Shown here piece after piece: positions 1 to 8,100 of a stretch of 19,454 nucleotides of DNA (its first letter is position 1; every line of letters starts with the position of its first letter). This DNA comes from an uncultured Bacteroidia bacterium. GTDB taxonomy: Bacteria > Bacteroidota > Bacteroidia > Bacteroidales > CAJPTX01. A program made the position numbers and the translations under genes. The notes beneath the pieces were generated by a model. That model saw nothing but the letters and a program-made list of their open reading frames with translations. It did no database searches and was not told the origin of the DNA. The stretch lies in contig CALHZE010000287.1 of assembly GCA_938040915.1 (NCBI GenBank), forward strand, positions 1 through 19,454. Direction: 5' to 3'.

Positions 1-1748
1 GTTTTATAAACTTTGATACGCCCGAGATGGTGCCCCTCCGAGGATGTTACGGTGAGCTCTACTTGCGTACCCTCTTCCGCTTCCGTATGCGTAAGAACAA
101 TTCGCCCATTACCAAAGACTTCATACGAGACAGGATACTTGGGTTTATTTATCTCGAATTCTGCTTTGACCGTCACCGCGTAAGCTGGCATATAGAAAAA
201 ATATCTGTCAGCCATCTCTCCTATCGAGACCTCTGTGGTGGGGTCATCGGTCTTTACCACCTTTAATGTCGAAAGATGACAGTTATCAGACGGTGTCAAA
301 AAGAGTGAGACCATTGTATTCTCCTCCAATTCACTGCCTTCTGGCCAAACGGAAACGGTCCCATTCTCAGTTGGCGCTACCGTAAGCTGATAAGTCGGCG
401 TTTTTTCAAACTCTACACAAATCGTTACAGGACAGGCAGGCATCTGAAAAGAATAATTCTTTGCATCCTCTGTTGTAAACGGAAATTCCGTCGTACCATC
501 CTCTGTCTTAACGACCTTCACGCGCTTAAGAGAATACCCTTCTGCTGGCGTCACTAAAAACTTAACTTCCGTCTCTTGCCGCACCTCTCCTTTTGAAGGT
601 AAGACATCGACATTTCCATTCCCCGAGGATGTTACAGAGAGTTCGTAATAGCCATTAAGCTCATTAGAGGGACAAAAGCCCACGATTGCCCATTGATCGT
701 AACTAAAATCATTATGAGCATCTGGTTTCAACTGGCTAAGCAGAAAATAACCATTATAAGCTCCGCCCCAGCCCCAATTAACATGGTAGTAACCATCCCT
801 ATTATAACCATCTAAAACAAAAGCATGCGCGTTTTCATTCTCCCTATCAGATCCACAGTAAAATACCGGACGACGCGCCGTCAATTCATCTAGCAAAAGC
901 TGTTGCCATGCCTCATCCGCATACGACGTTCCATGGAGAATTTGCAAAGATGAGGCATAATCAAAGTGCGTTAACAGTGCACTATAAGCATCCTGTATAT
1001 AAGCAGAACTCCCATCGACGCCATACCTCATCTTCACGGCGCGCCCTACCTCATTGCTCAAATGCGCAACAGCTTCCTGCTCTATTCTCGAAGCATAACG
1101 AGCGTCGTCGGGCATATTCTCCCAATCATACTGCTTGCTGCCAAACTCAGGGTAACCTTCTACCGTGCCCTCCCCTCGTGGCGGCCAAGAAAAATAACGC
1201 ATAATCTGAGCAGTCGCCGTAGCCACACACCCGACTAGTGCGTGGTTTCCGTCAATTTCTGGCGTAAAAAGATTGTAAGGATAACCCTGATTCCAAACAA
1301 TCCCCCTCAAAAGCGGCTGAATCGCTGTAGAGTACTGCCTATTGAGAACTGTATATTGCGCACCACGCGCTCGCGCCTGCGCTACCCACAGCGAATAGCC
1401 CTCGAGGTAGGAAGCGATATGGGGCGGAAGGTCATTCACGGGAAAATTCCCTTCGTCAGAATAAGCGAGAATCGTCGGTAGGGCATCGTCACCAGCGACG
1501 ATCACAAAACCAATCTCTGCCGGCTTCCCAAAAACATAGTAGTCTTTTCCATCATTACTACCACGGGACGGGACGCCCGAGCTAGTGTAGAGTAGCGAAG
1601 GAGCAACGTTGTCACGCAAGGGCGCAACCGTCTGGAAGTGCTGCGCGGCGTAGTGTGCTGCTTGCTTGTAAGAGATTGGCGCAGCAGAAAGATCGAGCGC
1701 CAACAATAAGAACCCAAAAAAGAACCCCAAGAAACCTAGCTTTTTCAT
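1..1748 (-). CDS. C10 (streptopain/PrtT-like) cysteine protease, C-terminus cut by the window edge
   Basis: The minus-strand frame is open from ATG at 1748 to the left edge: 582 complete codons and no stop. Residues 1-22 form a signal peptide (MKKLGFLGFFFGFLLLALDL then SA/A). Residues about 24-125 resemble the Spi/I69 inhibitory propeptide (YYVFGKPAEIGFVIVAGDDA). The catalytic domain follows, with Cys174 in GCVATATAQIM, His308 in NAHAFVLDGY and the NWGWGG motif at 324-329; all are expected for family C10 (SpeB, interpain A, PrtT). From about residue 367 there are two complete and one partial repeats of roughly 75-80 residues with the pattern of divergent InlB B-repeats (Y-L-V, GNG or ENG, V-V, then a MPA-VTV-EF end). 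The enzyme should be a secreted zymogen that frees itself by removing the propeptide. A T9SS sorting domain would lie beyond the left edge and cannot be seen. The family call is firm; the export route is inferred. Confidence 0.93.
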   Translation of the reverse strand, partial: MKKLGFLGFFFGFLLLALDLSAAPISYKQAAHYAAQHFQTVAPLRDNVAPSLLYTSSGVPSRGSNDGKDYYVFGKPAEIGFVIVAGDDALPTILAYSDEGNFPVNDLPPHIASYLEGYSLWVAQARARGAQYTVLNRQYSTAIQPLLRGIVWNQGYPYNLFTPEIDGNHALVGCVATATAQIMRYFSWPPRGEGTVEGYPEFGSKQYDWENMPDDARYASRIEQEAVAHLSNEVGRAVKMRYGVDGSSAYIQDAYSALLTHFDYASSLQILHGTSYADEAWQQLLLDELTARRPVFYCGSDRENENAHAFVLDGYNRDGYYHVNWGWGGAYNGYFLLSQLKPDAHNDFSYDQWAIVGFCPSNELNGYYELSVTSSGNGNVDVLPSKGEVRQETEVKFLVTPAEGYSLKRVKVVKTEDGTTEFPFTTEDAKNYSFQMPACPVTICVEFEKTPTYQLTVAPTENGTVSVWPEGSELEENTMVSLFLTPSDNCHLSTLKVVKTDDPTTEVSIGEMADRYFFYMPAYAVTVKAEFEINKPKYPVSYEVFGNGRIVLTHTEAEEGTQVELTVTSSEGHHLGRIKVYK

Positions 1749-1802
1749 TTTAAAGAACTTTATTTGGTTAAACAATATCGTCTGCAGACAAGTCAGCCAA
1801 TC

Positions 1803-1810
1803 CAAAGGTA
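1803..1810 (-). promoter_or_regulatory. Bacteroidota -7 box upstream of the C10 protease gene
   Basis: On the minus strand this reads TACCTTTG, an exact match to the TAnnTTTG box of Bacteroidota sigma-ABfr promoters. It lies 54 bp upstream of the protease ATG at 1748, giving a leader of roughly 45-50 nt. I see no clear TTG at the -33 position, so the promoter may be weak or helped by an activator. Confidence 0.5.
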
Positions 1811-1866
1811 ACCTTTTTTCTAAGAGAACATCGTTAAGACTTGGAAAAGTGGAATTTTATTTTAGA

Positions 1867-1909
1867 GACCCGGCAGGGTCGGATTCACCCCATTATAATG
1901 ACCTTGCCG
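1867..1909. repeat. Overlapping inverted repeats in the intergenic region
   Basis: Two alternative hairpins share sequence. The small one pairs GACCC (1867-1871) with GGGTC (1876-1880) around a 4-nt loop. The larger one pairs CGGCAGGGTC (1871-1880) with GACCTTGCCG (1900-1909), a 10-bp stem with one mismatch and a 19-nt loop. The two cannot form together. No T-tract follows either on either strand, so they are not simple terminators. Role unknown. Confidence 0.45.
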
Positions 1910-1921
1910 CCGCGAAACCGA

Positions 1922-1977
1922 CAGTATCCAGTATCCAGTATCCAGTATCCAGTATCCAGTATCCAGTATCCAGTATC
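1922..1977. repeat. Tandem repeat: eight perfect copies of the heptamer CAGTATC
   Basis: Eight uninterrupted, identical 7-bp units begin at 1922, 1929, 1936, 1943, 1950, 1957, 1964 and 1971. The tract sits in the noncoding gap upstream of the C10 protease, about 110 bp beyond the protease -7 box and between it and the terminator of the preceding gene. Perfect short tandem repeats of this kind can change copy number by slipped-strand mispairing. A change here would alter spacing upstream of the promoter, not a reading frame. The plus strand has an open frame across the tract (repeating QYPVSSI), but it shows no protein-like features beyond the repeat. Confidence 0.95.
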
Positions 1978-2025
1978 CGATGGTCTCTCGCGAAGTGCGT
2001 TTTATAACACACTTCCTATAGATAA

Positions 2026-2068
2026 AAGCGGGGGCACAAACACTCTTTTTGTGTCTGTGCCCCCGCTT
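2026..2068 (-). terminator. Rho-independent terminator of the small barrel gene
   Basis: Arms 2026-2043 and 2051-2068 are 18 bp long with a single mismatch and a 7-nt loop. On the minus strand the GC-rich base of the stem (AAGCGGGGGCACA) is followed by TTTTATC. It starts 17 bp past the stop codon of the barrel gene at 2085, and should shield the protease promoter region from read-through. The stem also has an A-rich loop, so weak activity on the plus strand is possible, but no plus-strand gene precedes it. Confidence 0.85.
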
Positions 2069-2084
2069 AACCGAGTTAGCTCAG

Positions 2085-2612
2085 TTAAAAGAACGAGGTC
2101 AATTTCACCCCTAGCCAAAAGGAAGAGGGAAAGTCTCTTTTGGACGAACCAAAGTTACGCCCCCCTGAAAGATAGCGGAGTTCGATACCACAAGCCGAAG
2201 AGCTAGCGATAAGGTACTGCGTCTCAACAGAGAAGTCAAAGAGCAAACGAGTAAGATGACCATTACTGTCTTTTCCGTCGGCAATCCCAAATCCCAAGGA
2301 CGGAGTCATACGAAAGCGCCCCATAGTCACAGGTATCTGAGAAATCGAGAGTGTGTAGAATAGCATGCGCTGCTTTTCCTCTTGCTTTTGAAAAAGATTA
2401 GCATAAGAGAAACGAAGCTTAGCGCCTGTAGAAGGTAGGAAGCGATAAGTGAACGAGAGATCACACATTTCCTGAAATTCGCCGCCACTCAAATTTTGCG
2501 CAAAGCCGACAGCTCCGTAAAAACGACGCCCCTCATCCACGACCTCTGTCTGCCCGTGAAGCTGAAAAGTTACCAAGATGAGGAACAGAAAACCCAAGAG
2601 TACCCGTCGCAT
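2085..2612 (-). CDS. Small outer-membrane beta-barrel protein (175 residues)
   Basis: I do not recognise a named family. From Met at 2612 the protein opens with a clear signal peptide (MRRVLLGFLFLILVTFQLHG, cleavage near GQ/TEV). The rest is built of alternating polar and hydrophobic residues with aromatic ends, such as FYGAVGFAQNL, LSFTYRFLP, AKLRFSYANLF, FDFSVETQYLIA and IELRYLSGG, and it ends in WLGVKLTSFF with a terminal Phe. That suits a small barrel of about eight strands in the outer membrane. The frame extends 17 codons upstream to an ATG at 2663, but the signal peptide argues for 2612. It has its own promoter and terminator, so it is probably transcribed alone. Function unknown; the barrel fold is inferred from residue patterns only. 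Confidence 0.75.
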   Translation of the reverse strand: MRRVLLGFLFLILVTFQLHGQTEVVDEGRRFYGAVGFAQNLSGGEFQEMCDLSFTYRFLPSTGAKLRFSYANLFQKQEEKQRMLFYTLSISQIPVTMGRFRMTPSLGFGIADGKDSNGHLTRLLFDFSVETQYLIASSSACGIELRYLSGGRNFGSSKRDFPSSFWLGVKLTSFF

Positions 2613-2726
2613 GATAAAAGACTTATTGAAGTTTCTTAGAAGGGAACTTATACGTAATGTCAAACTGCAAGGCGACCTACGCCCTTCGACGCCCAGTATG
2701 TTATCACCCCACAGCGTCTAGATACA

Positions 2727-2759
2727 CAAATATAAAAGAACTTAATAAACTAGGCGCAA
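2727..2759 (-). promoter_or_regulatory. Promoter of the small barrel gene
   Basis: The minus strand reads TATATTTG at 2734-2727, an exact TAnnTTTG -7 box. A TTG at 2759-2757 lies 22 nt further upstream, slightly longer than the usual 19-21 nt. It lies 115 bp upstream of the chosen start at 2612 and 64 bp upstream of the alternative ATG at 2663, so the leader length does not settle which start is used. Confidence 0.5.
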
Positions 2760-2858
2760 TTCCCAATAGGGAGCTCTGTACAGAGGCAACGCGTAGTGCG
2801 TCCGCCATTCGGGGAATGGAGAGAAAGCGAAAGATGATTACGCCGGCATATCCTCGTC

Positions 2859-3563
2859 CTAGGCTAGGAGGGCAAAGACCGTCGGGAGCTTACCGAGCTG
2901 CGGGGGGTGCTTGCGCCACTCGGCTACCGTATGCGTGCGAATAGAGCCCCCTGACCAATGGATGCCATTGGCTATGCAAAGCTGCGTCGATGGTGCAAGG
3001 AGAGAGAGAAGCTCTGCCAACACCCGATCGTTGCGGTAAGGCGTCTCGATGAATAGCTGAGTCTGTTGCTCTGCGCGCGAACGCGCCTCGATAGACAAGA
3101 CCCTATTACGAAACGCTTGTCCCTTGACGGGCAAGTAACCAAGAAAGGCAAAGTTCTGCCCGTTAAGCCCACTTGCGGAAAGGGTCAGAATAATGCTCGT
3201 TGCCCCCACGAGCGGCACCACGTCGAGCCCACGACGGTGGGCACTTGCCACCAGTAATGCTCCGGGGTCGGCAATGCCTGGCATCCCCGCTTCGCTGATC
3301 ACCCCGACGTCATGCCCTTGCTGGAGGAGCTCAATGCACTCGTCTACAGGCTGTGTCGTAGCGTCTTTGTTGAGGGTAATCAAGAGAAGGTCTGCAATAG
3401 GGTGAGGCATTTCACATGTGGCGAGGAAGCGGCGTGCGGTGCGCGGCTCCTCTACGGCAAACGCGGTAATTTGGCGGACGCGCGCCAGCTCTTCTGGCGC
3501 AAGCGAGGGCGTTTCCTCACCAATAGGCGAAGGGATGAGGTATACCTTACCAAGCATAGACAT
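2859..3563 (-). CDS. RsmI-like tetrapyrrole-methylase-fold SAM-dependent methyltransferase
   Basis: The 234-residue protein carries the landmarks of the RsmI/COG0313 family: an N-terminal strand with a Pro-rich loop (VYLIPSPIG, residues 7-15), the SAM-binding ISEAGMPGIADPG at 89-101, GLDVVPLVGATSIILTLSASGL at about 112-133, the FLGYLPVK loop at 140-147, and FIETPYRNDRVL at 171-182. RsmI 2'-O-methylates C1402 of 16S rRNA. This protein is shorter than the usual 280 or so residues, has PSPIG where RsmI has ATPIGN, and ends without the C-terminal helical domain. It may therefore be the divergent Bacteroidota paralogue with an unproven substrate. It lies 12 bp after the coupled barrel gene, probably as the last gene of the long operon. 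Met3 at 3557 is an equally good start. No convincing terminator follows. Confidence 0.85.
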   Translation of the reverse strand: MSMLGKVYLIPSPIGEETPSLAPEELARVRQITAFAVEEPRTARRFLATCEMPHPIADLLLITLNKDATTQPVDECIELLQQGHDVGVISEAGMPGIADPGALLVASAHRRGLDVVPLVGATSIILTLSASGLNGQNFAFLGYLPVKGQAFRNRVLSIEARSRAEQQTQLFIETPYRNDRVLAELLSLLAPSTQLCIANGIHWSGGSIRTHTVAEWRKHPPQLGKLPTVFALLA

Positions 3564-3575
3564 TCGGCAACAGAT

Positions 3576-5141
3576 TTAGAGCGCAACCCCGAGGCGTATC
3601 CCTCCTCGCCACAGCGCTCCGCCCCCTAGGGAACGGAGATAGCCCACTTCGGGGGCAACCGAAAGGGTAAGCCCATTAGGCAAGGTATAAGCATATTCCA
3701 CGGTTGCCATCAAGTAATGGCGCGGGGGAAGGCGTCGTTCGATCTCGGGCAATAGGAACTCCGAGCGAAGAGGCTCGCGGGTATAACGGGAAAGGTCGCG
3801 TTGCTGTGTGGCGCGCGTAAAAAAGATCCATGCTGCTTGTAGCGCACAAAGATGTCGGGCATGTTGCCATGCAAGATGAAGAGTCGTTTCGGTCTTCCAA
3901 CGCGTTAGGTGAAGGTGACTGCTCGGACGGTTATATTCGCTTTCTTGCGAGGTGTAGCCCGCCCAGAGTCTTGCGCCATAGGTCCATGCCGCAAGAGGGG
4001 CACTATAGACTAGCTGGATGCCGTATGTGCGATAACGCGCTTTGTAGGTAGGCTCTGAAAAGAGGAGCTGATACTTTTTGTTACCGCGTCGCCCGACCGA
4101 GTCATAGAACTGTTCGACCCCCGTGCGGTTTTGCCACGAGGCGTCTACAGCGGCTTGGAGACGTTGTTGTCCCGCCGAGTAGTCATAGCCAAGCAGGAGG
4201 TGTAACTCCTGTAAAACAAACGAAGCAACCGAGCGTTGATGGATATCGCTCGTCGTCCCCCAACGGTGGGTAGCGCTAAGGCTTGCCAAGACGCCAGCCC
4301 CGTGAGGGGCAAGCTGCAGCCCACAGCTCACGCGCCCCGAGGTCGCAACGAGGTCGATCTGCTGGACAACGGTGGTTCTGCCCAAGTCCCAAAGACCGAA
4401 ACCAATGTGACGGAAAAAGCGGATAGGCTGTTCAGAGGCAGCTCTATATTGTTGCCAGCGATAGGCAAACTCGCCCCATTGACTAAACCAGTAGCGCCCG
4501 AGGGGGATAGAGAGCCCTTCTCGAAGGCGAAGGTTATGAAGTGTACCCTTATGCTCAGAGCCTCCTGTGGCTTGGAGACGTTGCCCGCGATACTCGGCGA
4601 GGAGGGCAAATGTAGAAGACTCCATCCGGCGTGAGACTCCCCCCGAAACCATCCCCATTAGGTTACGCGGCTGTGCCTCAGTAGAGTCGAGTACGAGATA
4701 AGGGTAAAAGAGCTGTGGCGTAACAAGCTTCGTCCACCGTCTCTCGCCATAGTCGTGAAAAGCAAGATGCGTTGCCCCGAAATAGGTATTGGTAGAATCA
4801 CGCCATGCGCCCTCAGAAATTACGCCATGCGACGAGATTGGTCTAGGATACAGAAAAGACTCTATTTCGCGATTATTACCCCGTTGTAGCGAATAAAGAC
4901 TACTCTTTAAGTACGAGTGTCTCTGTAGCCATTCCCTTGCCACAAGGTTCGTCGTAGCAAAGGACTCTTGGATGCGAAGCGTCTGTAGGGAGATACCTCT
5001 CCCTTCCCACGGAAGTTCCTCGGGCAACGACTGAGCGACCGAGCACAGCGTAGCAAACAGAAGGGACAAAAAAAGCAGCACGCACCCGAAGGTGGAGCTG
5101 CATAAGAGACGTACGAGGCGCACCCCGTTCGGTGCTGCCAT
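3576..5141 (-). CDS. Outer-membrane beta-barrel protein translationally coupled to sprA
   Basis: This 521-residue protein starts with a long signal peptide (residues 1-38, hydrophobic core CVLLFLSLLFATLCSVAQ). A short N-terminal section follows, then many alternating hydrophobic/polar segments rich in Tyr, Trp and Arg, such as FALLAEYRGQRLQA, YWFSQWGEFAYRWQQYRA, TYGARLWAGYTSQ and LMATVEYAYTLPN. It ends in WRGGIRLGVAL. This is typical of a 14-18-strand Bacteroidota barrel. It resembles the poorly described group sometimes labelled DUF6850, from memory and unverified. Its ATG overlaps the sprA stop by one base (TAATG), so ribosomes finishing SprA could reinitiate here and keep the two products in proportion. 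A structural link to the T9SS channel is possible but unproven. I see no T9SS sorting domain in it. Confidence 0.8.
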   Translation of the reverse strand: MAAPNGVRLVRLLCSSTFGCVLLFLSLLFATLCSVAQSLPEELPWEGRGISLQTLRIQESFATTNLVAREWLQRHSYLKSSLYSLQRGNNREIESFLYPRPISSHGVISEGAWRDSTNTYFGATHLAFHDYGERRWTKLVTPQLFYPYLVLDSTEAQPRNLMGMVSGGVSRRMESSTFALLAEYRGQRLQATGGSEHKGTLHNLRLREGLSIPLGRYWFSQWGEFAYRWQQYRAASEQPIRFFRHIGFGLWDLGRTTVVQQIDLVATSGRVSCGLQLAPHGAGVLASLSATHRWGTTSDIHQRSVASFVLQELHLLLGYDYSAGQQRLQAAVDASWQNRTGVEQFYDSVGRRGNKKYQLLFSEPTYKARYRTYGIQLVYSAPLAAWTYGARLWAGYTSQESEYNRPSSHLHLTRWKTETTLHLAWQHARHLCALQAAWIFFTRATQQRDLSRYTREPLRSEFLLPEIERRLPPRHYLMATVEYAYTLPNGLTLSVAPEVGYLRSLGGGALWRGGIRLGVAL

Positions 5142-8100
5142 TACTGTTCGAGAGTAAAGCGGACACTAATCCCAAAGCTTGTCGTGGAGGTAGGGAAGCT
5201 GAGCGAGACGAGCGGCTGGTTGACCATCCGATCAAAGAAGAAGCGGAGGTTGATTTGCTCGGTAAGCATGTAGTCAGCCGAGAGCTTTAGAGCATAGGAC
5301 CACTGTCCCGCGGTGGGAGTATTGGTTTCCTCGGTCAGTTTGCGGAGAATGGTCTGAGTGTTACGAATCGAGAAGTCTCCCTGTAGGCGCAGTTCGCTCT
5401 TCAAGACGCTCTTTCCCCCCAATTGAGACTTGATGACCACCGGCAGGTTGTCAAAGCGGTAACTTGCCCCAAAGACATATTCCCACGTGTCCATATCGGT
5501 CATTTGGTTGTTGGCAAAGCTCATCGCCATAGAGCGATTCTTGCGCACCTCCGCCTTCGTCGTAAGGGAGTTCGCAAAACCGAGGTCAACCCCGAAAAGG
5601 GGGCTAAACTGTTCAGAAAGCGAGACGTTGGCTACTTGGTAGCGAGAAATATAGTCGTCTTGCACATTGCGCACGTAAGAAAAACCGTCAGCCTCTTCGT
5701 GGAAAGCTTCGTTTGACTGGTAGTTCCCGATGATATAGTTCGCGCGATAGCCGTGTCGAAGCGACACTTGGCGGAAGAGGTCTTTAAGCACCGAGAGACG
5801 CGAAAGCCCGTCGTAAGTGAACTGCCAGTTCGGCAGGGGGATCGTTGGGAACAGAGCGAGATCGACCGACTTAGGGTCACTCCCCCGATAGGCGGCAAGC
5901 AGGGAGGGGATCAGCACCTCCTGCGAAAGCCCACTATAGCCATCAGGGAAAATGCCATCAGCACCGGGCGCATAGGTCTCACTACGGTTGGCGGCAAGGC
6001 GTCGCGCGACCGTAAGACGGTTTTCGCGGAAGCGATTAAACGCTTGCGAGGCATATTTATCTCCCGAAACAGCCCCTTCAAACGCCGTACGGATAAAGAT
6101 AGTAGAGATGGAGAAGTTCCCCGAGACCATGGGGTTCACGACCTCAAAGAGCCCAGTGGTAGTAGGACGATAAAACTCACTCCGATTGCGCGCAAATTGG
6201 CGCGTCCCTGTAATATCGACACGGAAATAGGGGAAGGGCTCTATGTTAATCCGGTAGCTAAAGTTGGTACTACGGGTAAGCTTAAAGGCGTCGACCTGAG
6301 CGGTATCGAGGGTCAACCACCCCCGCTCGGCGGCGTGAGCCGCGAAGTTCTGGTCTTGCCAGCCTAAGACGAATGGCCAGCCCGGCGCTGCTCCCGACGC
6401 GATGTCAGCAAAGCCAAGGATCTTGGTCTGAGGAAGATAACCTGGTACAAACGTTCCGTCGGTCTGTGTATAGCTAGCCGAGATAGAGCGTAACCCCATC
6501 AACGCTCTTATCACCGCCTCGCCAAAGATTGCGGGGGAGATATGCGTCACGGGTTTCTGGGTCTCTAAGACAAGACGTCCGCGCACGAGGGGGGGCTTCG
6601 AGGTGCTGACTCGGATGCGGTTTGCCGAAATGACCTCAACCTCTAGGGGCACTTCCTCACCATCGCGGGTGATGTATTTTGCCTTCACCTCTTCGGAGTT
6701 GAGGGTGTGAGAGATCGTACGAGGCTGGTTATTTTGGAGGGAGAAGCGTTCGCGTACAAACTGTACGGTCTTCATCTCTTGCTTTGCAGCCTCGTTGGAA
6801 GCGCCACCATTCCCAATCGTCTCAAACTTGCGGTTGATGTTATTAAGGAACGGGACTTTCGAATAGAGAGAGACGAAACTCGCATTGGCAGAAAGTTGCA
6901 TCGTGGAAGCGTTCTGCACGGTGTTTCCGAGGTTCAGATCGACGTTTTGCGCCACTTTTCTCGCCGCGTCCCAACGGTAATCTGCGGTGTAAGACGCACT
7001 CGAAGAGAGCCAACCGAGGAATGGTAACCGATTGATGGGGAGGTTATAAGTCGCCGCTAAGTGGTGGTTATACTGCGTCGTCCGTCCGAAATGGCGTACG
7101 CTCCGCCACACAGAGTCTTTCCAGATTTCCCGCGCCTCGCCCGAGAGTTGGGAAAGGGTTTGTCCTTCGGGTTCGTCAATCACCGCCATGTTGTTGGCAG
7201 AAAAGTCGATTCGTAGAGAGCGCATCAAATCCCAGTTGACGCCATACGAACGATTCCACTCAAACGCCTTGGCATAGGTGGGGCGCATCTGTAGCGCAGG
7301 GCTATTGATATTCCGGAGCTTCTGCTCCAAGAAGCTGCGGTTGACCTCTGTACGGAACGTGATCTGGCGCGGCATCGGGGTAACGTTGATGTCGCGAATC
7401 AGTGCTAAGTTATTGCTAGAAAGCCACGAAATGCGTCGGAACGGTTCGTATGTGGTGGGGCGGGCGCTAAAGACATATGCGAGCATCCCCTTGTGGAGCA
7501 CTTGGTTACGATACTCAGTCTTTACGTTATGGGCGTTCTGTTCGTTGTAGGCATATGTTAGAGAGAAGTTCCCCACATCCCACGGACGGGGCGTACGGCT
7601 CTGTTGATTGACACGCACATTCGTGAAGTTCAAACTACGACGCCGCGTATAGTCTTGGGCGATATTCTTAAGGCGATCTCGTTCTTCGGCTGAGGGGAGC
7701 TTATCGAGCGCATCATCAAAGGGAACGTCTGGGTCTAATGGGTTATATTTTGGGTTGGCAAACGACTCGCCATGAGATACATACATGGGGATGCTCACCT
7801 CCCAGCGCTTGGGAAAGAACTTACCAAACTCAAGATTAGCATTCGCATCATACTGATAGGTAAACTCCGTAGCACGATCGGCAAGTTTATTTTCCAATGC
7901 GCCAAAACCTGGGGTTTGCAAGCGCCCCGTCAACGCCACAGAGCCGAAATCAGCCATCCTAGTATTCATCGAGGCTATAGCTGCCCAACCGCCCGACTGA
8001 TCGACGCGCGAGAGACGCAACTCATTGACCCAAACAATCCCAGACTTGGCACGTCCATCATCAAAAAGAGGTCCCAGCTTCGGATTCCGCACCCCGATCA

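Noticed and set aside
1922..1977. CRISPR array
   Set aside because: The unit is only 7 bp with no spacers between copies, and there are no cas genes.
2069..2084. tRNA-like sequence (GTTAGCTCAGTT resembles a D arm)
   Set aside because: There is no matching acceptor, anticodon or T arm around it.
1841..2206. Plus-strand open frame of 121 codons containing the repeating unit QYPVSSI
   Set aside because: The repeat comes from a noncoding 7-bp tandem array, the frame runs through a terminator hairpin and into the 3' end of the barrel gene, and the rest shows no protein-like pattern or promoter.
2806..2820. Hairpin CCATTC-GGG-GAATGG as a terminator after the RsmI-like gene
   Set aside because: The stem is 6 bp with a 3-nt loop and no T-tract follows on either strand.
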